64,000 nucleotides of DNA from Archangium lansingense (GCF_026626635.1 NZ_JAPNKA010000001.1:10896501-10960500); one strand, 5' to 3'. Numbered from the stretch's first letter, positions 1 to 8,716 are shown. Notes: generated by a model from the sequence alone, not told the origin. Numbers and translations are program-made.

Positions 1-95
1 GCCAGGGCTTCTTCGTCATCCCCGCGGACACGCGCACCAACACCTCGCGCATCTTCATCTACCGCGCCAGCGTGCAGGCCGTCGCCGAGGGCTGA
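1..95 (+). CDS. 3' end of an unidentified gene
   Basis: The reading frame open from the window edge (first full codon at 3) ends at TGA 93-95 and gives about 30 residues finishing IYRASVQAVAEG. The gene starts outside the window. Too little is visible to assign a family. It converges on the YceI gene, with a strong hairpin between them. Confidence 0.55.
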   Translation, partial: QGFFVIPADTRTNTSRIFIYRASVQAVAEG

Positions 96-139
96 GCCCC
101 ACGCCCCACCGCCGGTGGCCTCACGCACCGGCGGTTCCC

Positions 140-177
140 ACCAAAATAAAAGAGGGGCCTCGTCACCGAGGCCCCTC
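140..177 (-). terminator. Rho-independent terminator of the YceI gene
   Basis: A perfect 11-bp stem (152-162 paired with 167-177) has a TCAC loop. Read on the minus strand it is followed by a T-rich run (the complement of AAAATAAAA at 143-151). It lies just beyond the stop of the YceI gene and could also stop the convergent plus-strand gene ending at 95. Confidence 0.8.
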
Positions 178-201
178 CGGACTCACGCCCTGCTCAGCTG
201 A

Positions 202-840
202 CTACTTCTTGCCAGCAGCCGGCTTGGCCGCGGGGGCCGCCGGAGCCGCGGGGGCCTTCTTGTTCAGCTCGAGGTCCAGCGTGATGGTGACCTCCTCGCC
301 CACCGCCACGCCGCCGGTCTCCAGCACGCTGTTCCAGCCCAGACCGAAGTCCTTGCGGTTGATCTTCGTGGTGGCCGTGCCGCCGCGCTTGATGTTGCCC
401 CAGGGATCCTTCGCCTCCGTGGTGAAGCCCTCCACGTCCAGCGTCACCGGCTTGGTCACGCCGTGCATGGTGAGGTCACCCGTCACCTTCAGGTTCTGAC
501 CGGCCTTCTCCACCTTGCTCGACTTGAAGATGATGGTGGGGAACTTCGCGGTGTCGAAGAAGTCCGCGCTGCGCAGGTGCTCGTCGCGCTTGGGCTCGTT
601 GGTGTTGATGGTGGTGGCGTCGATGGTCGCCTCCACGGTGGACTTGGTGATGTCCTTCTCGTCGATGTTGGCCGAGCCAGTCACCTTGGAGAAGGCGCCG
701 CGCACGTTGGACACCATCATGTGCTTCACGGAGAACTGCGCGGCCGAGTGGGCCGAGTCGATCGCGAACTCGGCGGCGAAGGCCATCGACGGGGAAGCGA
801 GCACGAGGGCGGCAACGACGGGCTTGAAGGACAGCTTCAT
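202..840 (-). CDS. YceI-family periplasmic protein
   Basis: The 212-residue product has a Sec signal peptide (residues 1-22, cleavage after AFA) followed by a YceI lipocalin-like beta-barrel domain, whose fold in known members binds polyisoprenoid or amphiphilic ligands. Typical features are the opening FAIDSAHSAAQFSVKH, the LRSADFFDTAKFPTI stretch and TMHGVTKPV. The last 20 residues are an Ala/Pro/Lys tail that is not part of the usual domain. The ATG at 840 is preceded by GGAGAG. The gene is monocistronic, ends at a strong terminator, and is divergent from a sigma-54 activator gene. The exact ligand cannot be inferred. Confidence 0.9.
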   Translation of the reverse strand: MKLSFKPVVAALVLASPSMAFAAEFAIDSAHSAAQFSVKHMMVSNVRGAFSKVTGSANIDEKDITKSTVEATIDATTINTNEPKRDEHLRSADFFDTAKFPTIIFKSSKVEKAGQNLKVTGDLTMHGVTKPVTLDVEGFTTEAKDPWGNIKRGGTATTKINRKDFGLGWNSVLETGGVAVGEEVTITLDLELNKKAPAAPAAPAAKPAAGKK

Positions 841-866
841 GTGTTTCTCTCCAGTGAACTGCGTAC

Positions 867-882
867 AGCGGGGTTTCAGCCA
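867..882 (-). promoter_or_regulatory. possible sigma-54 (-24/-12) promoter of the YceI gene
   Basis: On the minus strand, TGGC (882-879) and CCGC (870-867) place GG and GC exactly 10 nt apart, the spacing of a -24/-12 promoter. The -12 part is CCGC rather than TTGC. A start near 856 would leave a 15-nt leader containing the GGAGAG ribosome site. The divergent neighbour is a sigma-54 activator, which makes the reading attractive, but one short match in GC-rich DNA is weak evidence. Confidence 0.3.
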
Positions 883-1136
883 CGCGGCGTCAGGCCGCGC
901 GGGGACAAAAGCGAGGAGCGGAAGCTACTCCGGTGAACTGACATGCCGCGAGGTTCCAAGTGCCGGGGTCCTCGCGCCGATTCAGCTCCGAACTCTTCTC
1001 GTGGTGACTCCATAGCAACCCTCGGGCCAGGAAACCCAACGCTCCAACCCATTGAAATTCCTTATCTCCTCTACTTCAGCTCGCGTCACGGCTCTCAAAA
1101 CGATAGACAATCCCATCATCCTGAGAGGGAGGAGCC

Positions 1137-2777
1137 GTGGCGCCGAAACTGGAGCTGAACCTGAGCGAGCTGCTGACGTTTGATCCAAACGGGGGGCTCA
1201 TCCACTTCGCGGGCCAGCGGGTGCTGCTGTTGGACCCGGTGGCGCTGGGGCTGCTGCGCAAGGAGCTCATCGGGACGGTGGGGATGACGGCGGCGAGGGG
1301 CATCCTCACGCGGCTGGGCTTCGCGCACGGCTGGCGGACGGCGGAGACGATGAAGAGCGCCTTCCCGTGGGAGGACGAGTCTCAGTGGCGCCGGGCGGGC
1401 GGGCGGCTGCACACGCTGCAGGGACAGGTGGTGTTGGAGCCGGTGGAGCGCCGCGCGGAGGACGGCCCGGAGCCCTTCGCCGAGGCGATGTGGCACCACT
1501 CATACGAGGCGGAGCAGCACCTGCTGCACCTGGGCAAAGCGGAGGAGCCCGTGTGCTGGGCGCTGACGGGCTTCGCCAGTGGCTACATGAGCTACTGCAA
1601 CGGCAAGCCGGTGTACTGCATCGAGACGCGCTGCGTGGGCAAGGGAGACCCGGTCTGCCAGATCATGGGGAAGCCGGAGGAGGAGTGGAGCCCCGAGTGC
1701 CGCGAGGCGCTGCGCTTCTACGAGACGCAGTGCATGGAGGGGGCGCTGGCGCAGGTGACGGATGCGCTGAAGCAGGCCGAGCGCAAGCTGAGGGCGAAGC
1801 GCCAGTCGCTGGCGCGGGTGTCGGGAGTGCCGGAGGACCCAGCGGGCATGGTGGCGCGCACCGAGGAGATGAAGCAGGTGCTGAGCCTGGCGAAGCGGGC
1901 GGCGAAGGTGGACTCGACGGTGCTCATTACCGGCGAGAGTGGCGTCGGCAAGGAGCGGGTGGCGCGACTCATCCACGAGGAGTCGGGGCGGGCACACAAA
2001 GCCTTCGTGGCGGTGAACTGCGCGGCGGTGACAGAGAGCCTGCTGGAGAGCGAGCTGTTCGGCCACGCGCGAGGGTCCTTCACGGGAGCCACGCATGACA
2101 GGCCGGGCCTCTTCGAGGCGGCACATGGGGGCACGCTCTTCCTGGACGAGGTGGGCGAGGTGCCGGCGTCGATGCAGGCCAAGCTGCTGCGAGCGCTGCA
2201 GGAGAAGGAAGTGCGGCGCGTGGGAGAGAACCAGAGCCGCAAGGTGGACGTGCGGGTGGTGGCGGCCACCAACCGCAACCTGGCGGCGGAAGTGGTGGCG
2301 GGCCGCTTCCGGCAGGACCTCTACTACCGCCTGCGGGTGATTGAATTGAAGGTGCCGCCACTGCGGGAGCGGCGCGACGACATCCTGCCGCTCGCGCGGA
2401 TGCTGCTGGCAGAGGCGACGGAGCGGCTGGGGCGGCGGGTGTCGGGACTGTCACCGGAGGCAGCGGACCAGCTGCTGCGCTACGGGTGGCCGGGCAACGT
2501 GCGCGAGCTGGGCAACGCCATTGAGCGCGCGGTGGCGTTGAGTGAGGGCAACCGGGTGGAGAAGGACGATCTCCCGGAGGAGGTGCGGGCAGCGCCGCCG
2601 AGCCTGGTGCCGGGAGAGTCGCCGCGGACGCTGGAGGCGATGGAGCGCGAGTACATCCTGGCGGTGCTGGCGCGGAACGGAGGAAACCGGGCGCGTACGG
2701 CGGAGCAGCTCGACATCGGGGTAGCCACGCTCTACCGCAAGCTCAAGCAGTACGGAGAACCCGAGGCCCCCAACTGA
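1137..2777 (+). CDS. sigma-54-dependent activator with XylR_N/V4R sensor, AAA+ and Fis domains
   Basis: The 546-residue product starts at GTG 1137 behind GGGAGGAG. Residues about 10-115 look like the XylR N-terminal ligand domain and about 120-180 like a V4R domain with five cysteines (140, 154, 161, 166, 174). A charged linker follows. The AAA+ domain has Walker A GESGVGKE (266-273), the sigma-54 contact loop as GSFTGA (313-318, instead of the usual GAFTGA) and Walker B GGTLFLDE (331-338). A Fis-type helix-turn-helix ends the protein (NRARTAEQL...ATLYRKLKQYG). XylR-class proteins sense small ligands through the N-terminal module and drive sigma-54 promoters. The ligand is unknown; the divergent YceI gene is a candidate target. 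Confidence 0.93.
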   Translation: MAPKLELNLSELLTFDPNGGLIHFAGQRVLLLDPVALGLLRKELIGTVGMTAARGILTRLGFAHGWRTAETMKSAFPWEDESQWRRAGGRLHTLQGQVVLEPVERRAEDGPEPFAEAMWHHSYEAEQHLLHLGKAEEPVCWALTGFASGYMSYCNGKPVYCIETRCVGKGDPVCQIMGKPEEEWSPECREALRFYETQCMEGALAQVTDALKQAERKLRAKRQSLARVSGVPEDPAGMVARTEEMKQVLSLAKRAAKVDSTVLITGESGVGKERVARLIHEESGRAHKAFVAVNCAAVTESLLESELFGHARGSFTGATHDRPGLFEAAHGGTLFLDEVGEVPASMQAKLLRALQEKEVRRVGENQSRKVDVRVVAATNRNLAAEVVAGRFRQDLYYRLRVIELKVPPLRERRDDILPLARMLLAEATERLGRRVSGLSPEAADQLLRYGWPGNVRELGNAIERAVALSEGNRVEKDDLPEEVRAAPPSLVPGESPRTLEAMEREYILAVLARNGGNRARTAEQLDIGVATLYRKLKQYGEPEAPN

Positions 2778-2803
2778 GCCCCCTCCCCCCAACTGAGCAA
2801 GCA

Positions 2804-2865
2804 CCCCTCTCCCCTCGGGAGAGGGACGGGGTGAGGGTATCTCGGCCCCCGGGTTGCCCCCCGGG
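2804..2865 (+). repeat. dispersed palindromic repeat, copy A, with adjoining hairpin
   Basis: CCCTCTCCCC TCGGGAGAGGG followed by ACGGGGTGAGGGTAT, then a second hairpin of CCCCCGGG arms at 2846-2865. It lies between convergent genes. The same core recurs at 16331, 16401, 24591, 24690, 53449 and 53542, so this is a REP-like intergenic family that may also act as a bidirectional terminator here. Confidence 0.8.
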
Positions 2866-2879
2866 AGCCCCACTCGGAA

Positions 2880-3587
2880 TCAGTTCAGAAACCGGTCATC
2901 CGGGCGATCTTCAGAGATGACGCGCAGGTGCCGCGAGCGCCCGCGCAGCTGCCGTTGGAGCCGCCAGTGCTGGAAGCGCAGCCACAGGTTCCGAGGACTC
3001 CCGCCGCGCACGTAGGCGAAGATGAGAACCAGGGAGATCAACGCGGGCAGGCGACTCGCAAAGCCGTAGAAGAGCGTGCTGAGGAGGATGAAGCCCGCGC
3101 CGATGCCGGCGAGGACATTGCCAGAGACGGGCATTCCCCAGAAGTTCGTCTGGCCCCGGCCGATGGAGAGGCCGAGCGCCACCCAGATGATGGTGGCCAT
3201 CACGTTGCCGCCCGCATACACCCCCAGGGGGAGGAAGAGGCCGAGCACGGCTGTCAGGAATCCCGCCAGCACCGTGCCGCCAACAGCCACCTGGAGCAGG
3301 CGCTTCGAGCCCCAGAAGGACTCCAGGGCCCCACCGGTGGACCAGATGATGATGGCGCTGAAGATGATGCCGACCGGATCATTCTCGATAAAGGCGTAGG
3401 TGACAGGCTGCCAGAGCCTGAACCCGTAGAAGACCTGGTTGGGGACGAGCAACAGCAGGCTGCCCACCCCTTGGAGCAGCGCGAACAGCACCGAGCCCAC
3501 CACGAGCCCGATCGCCAGCTTGGCCGCCATGGATTCCATGCCGGCGAAGCCGAATCCGCCGCCGCCATAGCTACGCATCGGTCGCAT
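2880..3587 (-). CDS. rhomboid-like integral membrane protein, probably non-catalytic
   Basis: The ATG at 3587 was chosen because GAGGAGGGTT precedes it; the longer frame to 3707 lacks a site. The 235-residue product has about six hydrophobic segments and the layout of rhomboid/derlin-like proteins: an early loop with FRLWQPVTYAF, then IIIWSTGGALESFWGSKRLLQV. Where active rhomboids carry a GxSG serine, this one has AGGNVMATI, and no clear catalytic histidine partner is seen. The soluble C-terminus is Arg-rich. A membrane role (substrate binding or quality control as in derlins) is an inference; it could belong to the DUF1751 group. Confidence 0.65.
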   Translation of the reverse strand: MRPMRSYGGGGFGFAGMESMAAKLAIGLVVGSVLFALLQGVGSLLLLVPNQVFYGFRLWQPVTYAFIENDPVGIIFSAIIIWSTGGALESFWGSKRLLQVAVGGTVLAGFLTAVLGLFLPLGVYAGGNVMATIIWVALGLSIGRGQTNFWGMPVSGNVLAGIGAGFILLSTLFYGFASRLPALISLVLIFAYVRGGSPRNLWLRFQHWRLQRQLRGRSRHLRVISEDRPDDRFLN

Positions 3588-3755
3588 CCAACCCTCCTCA
3601 CTCGGGACACCCGAGAGTCGTCCAAAGGTGGTGGAACACCGCCCGCTTCGCAACCGTTTCCGTCCACTTCCGGGCGTACCAAAGCGAAGGGCGCTCGCCC
3701 CCATCACTGGGAAGAGCGCCCCGGGGTCTCCGCCGTCACCGGCAGGACGTCCCGC

Positions 3756-3953
3756 TCAAGCCTTCGGACGGTAGAACAAGGTGATGGTCAGGCAGTGGAA
3801 CTCCTTGTCGGAGGACTGCGTAACGATCTTGTCCACCACGTCCAGGTTCGAGTTCTCCTTGAGCCACTTGGTGATGTTCTCTCCCATGTTCTCGCGATCG
3901 CGCGCGAGCGTCGTGGAGAACACCTTGACTCCCGTGAAGTTGATGACGGCCAT
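3756..3953 (-). CDS. small conserved-looking hypothetical protein
   Basis: This 65-residue protein starts at ATG 3953 (MAVINFTGVKVFSTT) and ends FYRPKA. It has alternating hydrophobic strands around a central charged helix (ENMGENITKWLKEN), fitting a compact alpha/beta fold. There is no signal peptide or Cys motif beyond one Cys. I do not recognise the family. It stands alone, followed on the same strand by the rhomboid-like gene. Confidence 0.6.
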   Translation of the reverse strand: MAVINFTGVKVFSTTLARDRENMGENITKWLKENSNLDVVDKIVTQSSDKEFHCLTITLFYRPKA

Positions 3954-4126
3954 TCCCGACCCTCGTGTAGCCGAAGAGATTCCGCAGGTTTACCGCGAGT
4001 CTTGACGGCCATCAAGGAAACGGCCCGAAATTCCGGCCCTTTTCCTGCTCGGTGCACGACACCCCACCCTACCCCGCAGGAGGGGCAGCCAGCCCGAGAC
4101 GTGGGGCAGCTGCCCTCCAGGCTCGG

Positions 4127-4366
4127 CTACCGGGAGGCCGCGGCGCGGCGCGCCTGGCAGGACAGCTCGTCCTTGCACGAGGGCCCAATGCCATCCGGGT
4201 GAGCCCCCAGCGGCGTCTTGTCGCTCTCCTCCACGCCACACACCACGCACTTGCGTTTGCGGTTGCGGCGCTCGGCGCGTCGCTGCTCGGCGATCGCCTT
4301 GGCCCGCTCGCGGGCCGCCTTCGCATCCAGCTCGTTGCTCATCGTCATAGGTTCCGTTGGATTCAT
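4127..4366 (-). CDS. small protein with a putative zinc-binding Cys cluster
   Basis: The 79-residue product (ATG 4366; ATG 4348 or 4342 are alternatives) has a highly charged Ala/Arg/Lys helix followed by KCVVCGVEE and two later cysteines (GPSCKDELSC). The C-x2-C...C-x5-C arrangement suggests a small zinc-binding knuckle. Its start lies 17 bp after the thiolase stop on the same strand, so it is probably co-transcribed. No function is assigned. Confidence 0.6.
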   Translation of the reverse strand: MNPTEPMTMSNELDAKAARERAKAIAEQRRAERRNRKRKCVVCGVEESDKTPLGAHPDGIGPSCKDELSCQARRAAASR

Positions 4367-4383
4367 CTGGGAGACCGCGAGGT

Positions 4384-5580
4384 TCAGAGCGCCTCGATCA
4401 GCAGCGCGATGCCCTGGCCGCCGCCGATGCACGCCGAGCCGATGCCGTAGCGGGCACCCCGGCGCTTGAGCTCATAGGCGAGCGTCATGGTGATGCGCGC
4501 GCCCGAGGCGCCCAGCGGGTGGCCCACGGCGATGGCGCCGCCGTTGACGTTCGTCCGCTCGCGCGGCAGGCCCAGCTCCTTCTCCACCGCGAGGTACTGC
4601 GGAGCGAAGGCCTCGTTCACCTCGAAGAGGTCCACGTCGGACAGCTTGCACTGGGCGCGCTCGAGCAGCCGGCGGATGGCCGGGGCCGGGCCGATGCCCA
4701 TCACCTTCGGGTCGCACCCGGAGATGCCCCAGTTGACCAGCCGGGCGATGGGCTTGAGGCCGTGCTTCTCCACGTAGCTCCGGGTGGCCATCACCATGGA
4801 GCCCGCGCCGTCGCTGATGCCGCTGGCCGCGCCCGCGTGCACCACGCCGTCCTTCTTGAAGACCTTGGGCAGCTTCTTCAGACCCTCCACCGTGGTGTCC
4901 GGCCGGTTGTGCTCGTCCTTGGCGAACTGCGTCTCACCCTTCTTGCTCTTCAGGGTGACGGGGCAGATCTCCTCCGCCAGGCGGCCCGACTCCTGGGCGG
5001 CGGCGAAGCGCTTCTGCGTGAGCACGGCGTACTCGTCCACGGCGTCCTGGGACAGGGAGTAGTCCATCGCGAGCTGCTCGGCGGTCATCGCCATGGGCTG
5101 CCCGGTGTAGCTGTCCGTGAGCGCCGTCCAGAGCATGTCCTCCATGCCGCCCTTGCCCAGCGGAATGCCCCAGCGAGCGCCGCGGATGACGTGGGGCGCC
5201 TGGCTCATGGACTCGGTGCCACCGGCCAGCACGCAGTCGGCCTGCTCGGTGAGCATCATCTCCGCGGCGGTGACGAAGGCCTGGAAGCCCGAGCCACACA
5301 GCCGGTTGACACCCAGCGCCGGCACCGGCACCGGCACTCCGGTGCGCAGCCCCACGTGCCGCGGCAGGTAGATGGCATCCGCGCTCGTCTGGACCACGTT
5401 GCCGTAGACAACGTGCTGGATGGACTCAGGCGACACCTTCGCCTGCTCGAGCGCGGCCCGGGCCGACTCCACGGCCAGATCGGTGGCGCTCAGCTCCTTT
5501 AGCGAGCCGCCGTACGTACCGAAGGCCGTACGCTTACCGGACAGGAAGTAGATTTCTTCGCTCTTGGACACGCTCTTCAT
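4384..5580 (-). CDS. acetyl-CoA C-acyltransferase (thiolase)
   Basis: The 398-residue length is normal for thiolases, which condense two acyl-CoA units or cleave 3-ketoacyl-CoA. The nucleophilic Cys95 is in VNRLCGSGFQAF, the GHP histidine in AIAVGHPLGASGARI, and the second catalytic Cys in GSACIGGGQG near the C-terminus. The start at ATG 5580 fits the family and has GGAG upstream; the frame to 5646 adds non-homologous residues. Whether it is biosynthetic or degradative cannot be told from sequence alone. Confidence 0.93.
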   Translation of the reverse strand: MKSVSKSEEIYFLSGKRTAFGTYGGSLKELSATDLAVESARAALEQAKVSPESIQHVVYGNVVQTSADAIYLPRHVGLRTGVPVPVPALGVNRLCGSGFQAFVTAAEMMLTEQADCVLAGGTESMSQAPHVIRGARWGIPLGKGGMEDMLWTALTDSYTGQPMAMTAEQLAMDYSLSQDAVDEYAVLTQKRFAAAQESGRLAEEICPVTLKSKKGETQFAKDEHNRPDTTVEGLKKLPKVFKKDGVVHAGAASGISDGAGSMVMATRSYVEKHGLKPIARLVNWGISGCDPKVMGIGPAPAIRRLLERAQCKLSDVDLFEVNEAFAPQYLAVEKELGLPRERTNVNGGAIAVGHPLGASGARITMTLAYELKRRGARYGIGSACIGGGQGIALLIEAL

Positions 5581-5658
5581 CGCGGGACGACTCCAGACGG
5601 GCTGAAAAGATTCGTTCTTCCTACTCTCCAAACGAGTGCCGTGCACGCCCCAGGTGCA

Positions 5659-6309
5659 TCAGACCGGGCGCTCGCTCCCCAGGAAGAGACCGGCGACGAT
5701 GGCAAGGGCCACGACCGTCCACAACACTCCTTGGAGGTTCTGTCGGCGAATCTCCCTTTGGCCGAGCCCCCGGTACCATGCCTGCCCCGACCGCAACCGC
5801 TCTGCCCAGGTGAAATCTTCCAAAGGTTTGAGCCCCTGGAGTCGCATCCGGTGAGCCTGAAGCAGGCGCTCGGGAGGAACCCCCGGAAATCCCCCAGAGC
5901 GATAACGGCCGGGGACCTCGAAACCCGGCCGCTTGTAATCGGCGGTGAGCACGAACCCCTCGGGAGCGAGCGGGGTGAGGAGATAGACGCGAGGCTCACC
6001 CTGAGGCGAGAAATGAAGGGTGGCGAAGGTGTGCTCGCCAGGGTGTGCGAAATCGTAGGAGGCGGTCCCCTTCTGAAAGCGGGGCTTCTCCACATGACAA
6101 CCCAGCGGCATGAAGCCCAGGGCCTGGAGCTGGCCCGCCAGTGGAGCGAGCTCCGGTGGGAGCTGCATCCGCTCGGCGTCCGTCTCAGGCCGGAGACGGA
6201 CGCTGCCAGGGGAGAGGAAGAGGACGGCACGCCAGAAATTGAGGAGCAGCAGCTTCACGGCCATGCCCAACACGACGAGCACGAGGAGCAGCTCGGCGAG
6301 GGGGTTCAT
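5659..6309 (-). CDS. hypothetical membrane-anchored protein
   Basis: The 216-residue product starts at ATG 6309 (GGAG upstream). It has a hydrophobic N-terminal helix (residues about 4-24), a soluble domain with beta-rich segments (GEHTFATLHFSPQGEPRVYL) and a C-terminal membrane segment (LWTVVALAIVAGLFLG). Both ends are therefore anchored, with the middle on one side of the membrane. I do not recognise a family. It lies 78 bp upstream of the thiolase gene on the same strand. Confidence 0.65.
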   Translation of the reverse strand: MNPLAELLLVLVVLGMAVKLLLLNFWRAVLFLSPGSVRLRPETDAERMQLPPELAPLAGQLQALGFMPLGCHVEKPRFQKGTASYDFAHPGEHTFATLHFSPQGEPRVYLLTPLAPEGFVLTADYKRPGFEVPGRYRSGGFPGVPPERLLQAHRMRLQGLKPLEDFTWAERLRSGQAWYRGLGQREIRRQNLQGVLWTVVALAIVAGLFLGSERPV

Positions 6310-6459
6310 GGTGGAGCTCCCGGCGACATGGGGCGCGCACCCTAGCGCGGCAACTGCCCGGCCGCACGCCAGCTGAGCGGACCTGCGGGAATACCCACTG
6401 TCCGGCCGTGCACATCGTCTCTGCCAGCGGGGCAACGGCTGCGCCGCGGGAGGACGGGG

Positions 6460-7152
6460 ATGCGAGCGAGGAGACTCTCGAGGCTGGCCGGGGTGCTGGT
6501 GGTGGCGGGGCTGGTGGCGTGCGGCTCGTCGAAGAAGCAGGAGGAGCCAGAGGACACGCAGCAGGCCTTCCTCACCCTGCGGGATGCCACGGTGACGCTC
6601 TTCCCCGGGCATTGCGCGGGCGTGATTGTCGAGGACGGGCACCATGCCCTCACCGCCGCGCACTGCATCGACGTCCCTCCAGGAGAGCGCCAGCCCGTGG
6701 TGCTGCGCAGCGGGCGGATGCTTAGCGGCGTCGTGAAGGTGGTGGACAGCATGCGGGACCTGGCCGTCATCCGCTTCGACGAGGCGGCCCCGGTGCGCCC
6801 GCTGCACGTGGCCACCACCCTGCCCATTCCCGGAGAGGGGCTCCTCTTCTTCGGCCGCACCGACCGCCCAAACGAGCCGCAGGAGGTGGAGCTGAAACGG
6901 CTCGGACGCTGCCCCTCGCTGCCAGGTGTGCCCCAGGCGCTCTTCACCAGCCTGGACGGTGAGAAGGGAGACTCCGGCGCGCCGGTGGTGGACCGGCAGC
7001 TCCAGGTGGTGGGCCTGGTGCATGGAGGCGCGGCGTGCAGCATCGCAACGCCCACCGCTGACATGGCGCCCGTGCTGGACACGCTCGTTGCGGAGCTGGC
7101 CCGGCCCGGAGCTGAGCAAGGCGTCGGCGGCAGCGGAGGCGCTGGCCAGTAG
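6460..7152 (+). CDS. trypsin-like serine protease lipoprotein
   Basis: The 230-residue protein has a lipoprotein signal peptide ending LVAC (Cys21). The chymotrypsin-fold catalytic triad is visible: His68 in LTAAHCID, Asp100 in MRDLAVI and Ser172 in GDSGAP. A cysteine pair flanks the histidine as in trypsins. The tail is Gly/Ala-rich. It is probably exported and membrane-tethered; the substrate is unknown. It stands alone on its strand between two minus-strand genes. Confidence 0.9.
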   Translation: MRARRLSRLAGVLVVAGLVACGSSKKQEEPEDTQQAFLTLRDATVTLFPGHCAGVIVEDGHHALTAAHCIDVPPGERQPVVLRSGRMLSGVVKVVDSMRDLAVIRFDEAAPVRPLHVATTLPIPGEGLLFFGRTDRPNEPQEVELKRLGRCPSLPGVPQALFTSLDGEKGDSGAPVVDRQLQVVGLVHGGAACSIATPTADMAPVLDTLVAELARPGAEQGVGGSGGAGQ

Positions 7153-7179
7153 TCTCTTTCCCCAAGAGGGCTCGCCGGC

Positions 7180-7578
7180 TCACGCCCCGTGGAGCCCCAC
7201 CCGGACCCGCGCCTTGCTGGCCTGGTATTCCGCCAGCTTGTGCCGCACCTCGCCCATGTCCAGCGCGCGCGCCTGCTGGATGACATCCTCCAACATCGGC
7301 TCCGGCAGCGCCCCCACGTGGTTGAGCAGCAGGAAGCCGTCACGGAACACCATCAGTGAGGGCAGCACCTGCACGCCCATCACCTCCACCAGCTCCGGCT
7401 GCCCGTTCACCTCCACCCGGGCGAAGGTGATGTCCGGATACCGCTCGGCCATCCCCTCGAAGACAGAGCCAAAAGCTCGGCAGGGCGAGCACCACTTCGC
7501 CCACCATTCGATGAGTAGGATGCCGGGCCGCCCCAACGTCGGCCCAAAGCTCTTGCTGTCCAGGGACACCACCGACAT
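7180..7578 (-). CDS. thioredoxin-family protein
   Basis: The 132-residue product has the redox site WCSPC (Cys30/Cys33) instead of the classic WCGPC, and the cis-proline in VLPSLMVF (Pro73). There is no signal peptide, so it should act in the cytoplasm reducing disulfides. A 25-residue charged C-terminal helix extends past the usual thioredoxin length. The upstream AGGAG motif supports ATG 7578. Confidence 0.92.
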   Translation of the reverse strand: MSVVSLDSKSFGPTLGRPGILLIEWWAKWCSPCRAFGSVFEGMAERYPDITFARVEVNGQPELVEVMGVQVLPSLMVFRDGFLLLNHVGALPEPMLEDVIQQARALDMGEVRHKLAEYQASKARVRVGLHGA

Positions 7579-7730
7579 GGGACTCCTCCTGAAGGGCCGC
7601 GCTGCACCACGTCCCCCTAAAGGTAGGAGCCAGCGGACCTCGGAGCAGATTCACCCCGCCCCACTCGGAAAAGACGATCCGTCCCTCTTCCTAATCCTCA
7701 CTATTCGAGCGAAACTGAACACCTCCGCGA

Positions 7731-7759
7731 CGGGGGTTATGGGCCCGCGAATACCCCCG
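7731..7759 (+). promoter_or_regulatory. inverted repeat upstream of the receiver gene
   Basis: Seven-base arms CGGGGGT and ACCCCCG enclose a GC-rich 15-nt loop within the 226-bp gap before the lone response regulator. It could be an operator or a leader hairpin. Nothing else stands out in 7579-7804. Confidence 0.25.
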
Positions 7760-7804
7760 GTGAAATCGGAATGCGGAAGCAGACCCTTAAAGGTGGAGAG
7801 CCCC

Positions 7805-8188
7805 GTGAAGCCCAGAGTCCTGATCGTGGATGACTCGTGGTCCATGCGCCAGACGCTGCGGCTGTTGCTCGCTCCGGACTTCGACTGCTCGCTCGCCGAG
7901 AACGGGATGTCCGCACTCGATCAGGTGCGTCAGAACCCGCCCGACATCATCGTGTCGGACGTGAACATGGACGGCATGGACGGGTATGAGCTGTGCCGCC
8001 GGGTGCGCGCCGAGCCTCCGCTCCAGAACGTGCCCTTCCTCTTCATCAGCGGCCACGCCCCCCGCCTGGGCATGCCCGAGGCCGGCGACGCCTACCTCAT
8101 CAAGCCGGTCCAGCCCGCCGTCCTCATCGCGCGGCTGAATGAGCTGCTCCAGCCGCGCCCGCTCGCGGCTGCCGCGGCCCAGAGCTGA
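7805..8188 (+). CDS. stand-alone response-regulator receiver protein
   Basis: The 127-residue product starts at GTG 7805 behind GGTGGAGAG. It is a single CheY-like receiver domain with Asp9/Asp10, phospho-acceptor Asp52, Ser82 in the switch position and Lys100 before Pro101. There is no output domain, only an Ala-rich tail. No histidine kinase lies beside it, so the partner is elsewhere. Such lone receivers are numerous in myxobacteria. Confidence 0.9.
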   Translation: MKPRVLIVDDSWSMRQTLRLLLAPDFDCSLAENGMSALDQVRQNPPDIIVSDVNMDGMDGYELCRRVRAEPPLQNVPFLFISGHAPRLGMPEAGDAYLIKPVQPAVLIARLNELLQPRPLAAAAAQS

Positions 8189-8212
8189 TCGCCCCGGCGG
8201 AAGCGCCGGACC

Positions 8213-8716
8213 TCAATTCCACAAGAAGCTGTCCGCACCCCGGTGGGCAACGCCCAGCTGCGCCAGGTATTTGCGCTCCTCGCGCACCATCCGCCGGAAG
8301 GACTCGAGCTGTAGGGCAACCGCGACGAAGGCCAGCGGCATCCACAAGGACCAGGCGGTCACCTGCAGCAGGATTCCCACGTAGATGGGATTCTCCAGGC
8401 CGCGATAGAGCCCCGTGGTCTGAGGCTGTGCCGGCAGGTTGGCCGACACCGAGAACGAGCGAGCGCGCGCGAGCTGAATCTCCCCCGCGAGCTCCATCCC
8501 CAGCCCCATGGCCTGCACGGCCACCACGAACCAGCCCCACCCACCCGGCAGCTCCAGCGCGAAGAAGAACGGAGCCACCAGCAGCAGGAGCAGCAGCGGC
8601 ATCGCACGCGGCATGATGATGCGCTGGCGCTCCTCTGGCGGCGTGCGCGCCAGGACGATGGCTTCATTGAGCAGAAGACCCACGAACAGGATGCGACTGA
8701 CGGTCAGCGCGGTCAT
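8213..8716 (-). CDS. isoprenylcysteine/phospholipid methyltransferase-like membrane protein
   Basis: The 167-residue protein starts at ATG 8716 after AGGAGAG. It has four to five hydrophobic segments and a C-terminal motif TTGLYRGLENPIYVG...EERKYL resembling the SAM-binding end of ICMT/PEMT-like methyltransferases (usual form G-x-Y-x-x-x-R-H-P-x-Y). Here RHP reads ENP, a departure at a position normally important for the cofactor. Function as a small-molecule or lipid methyltransferase is plausible, activity uncertain. Confidence 0.65.
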   Translation of the reverse strand: MTALTVSRILFVGLLLNEAIVLARTPPEERQRIIMPRAMPLLLLLLVAPFFFALELPGGWGWFVVAVQAMGLGMELAGEIQLARARSFSVSANLPAQPQTTGLYRGLENPIYVGILLQVTAWSLWMPLAFVAVALQLESFRRMVREERKYLAQLGVAHRGADSFLWN

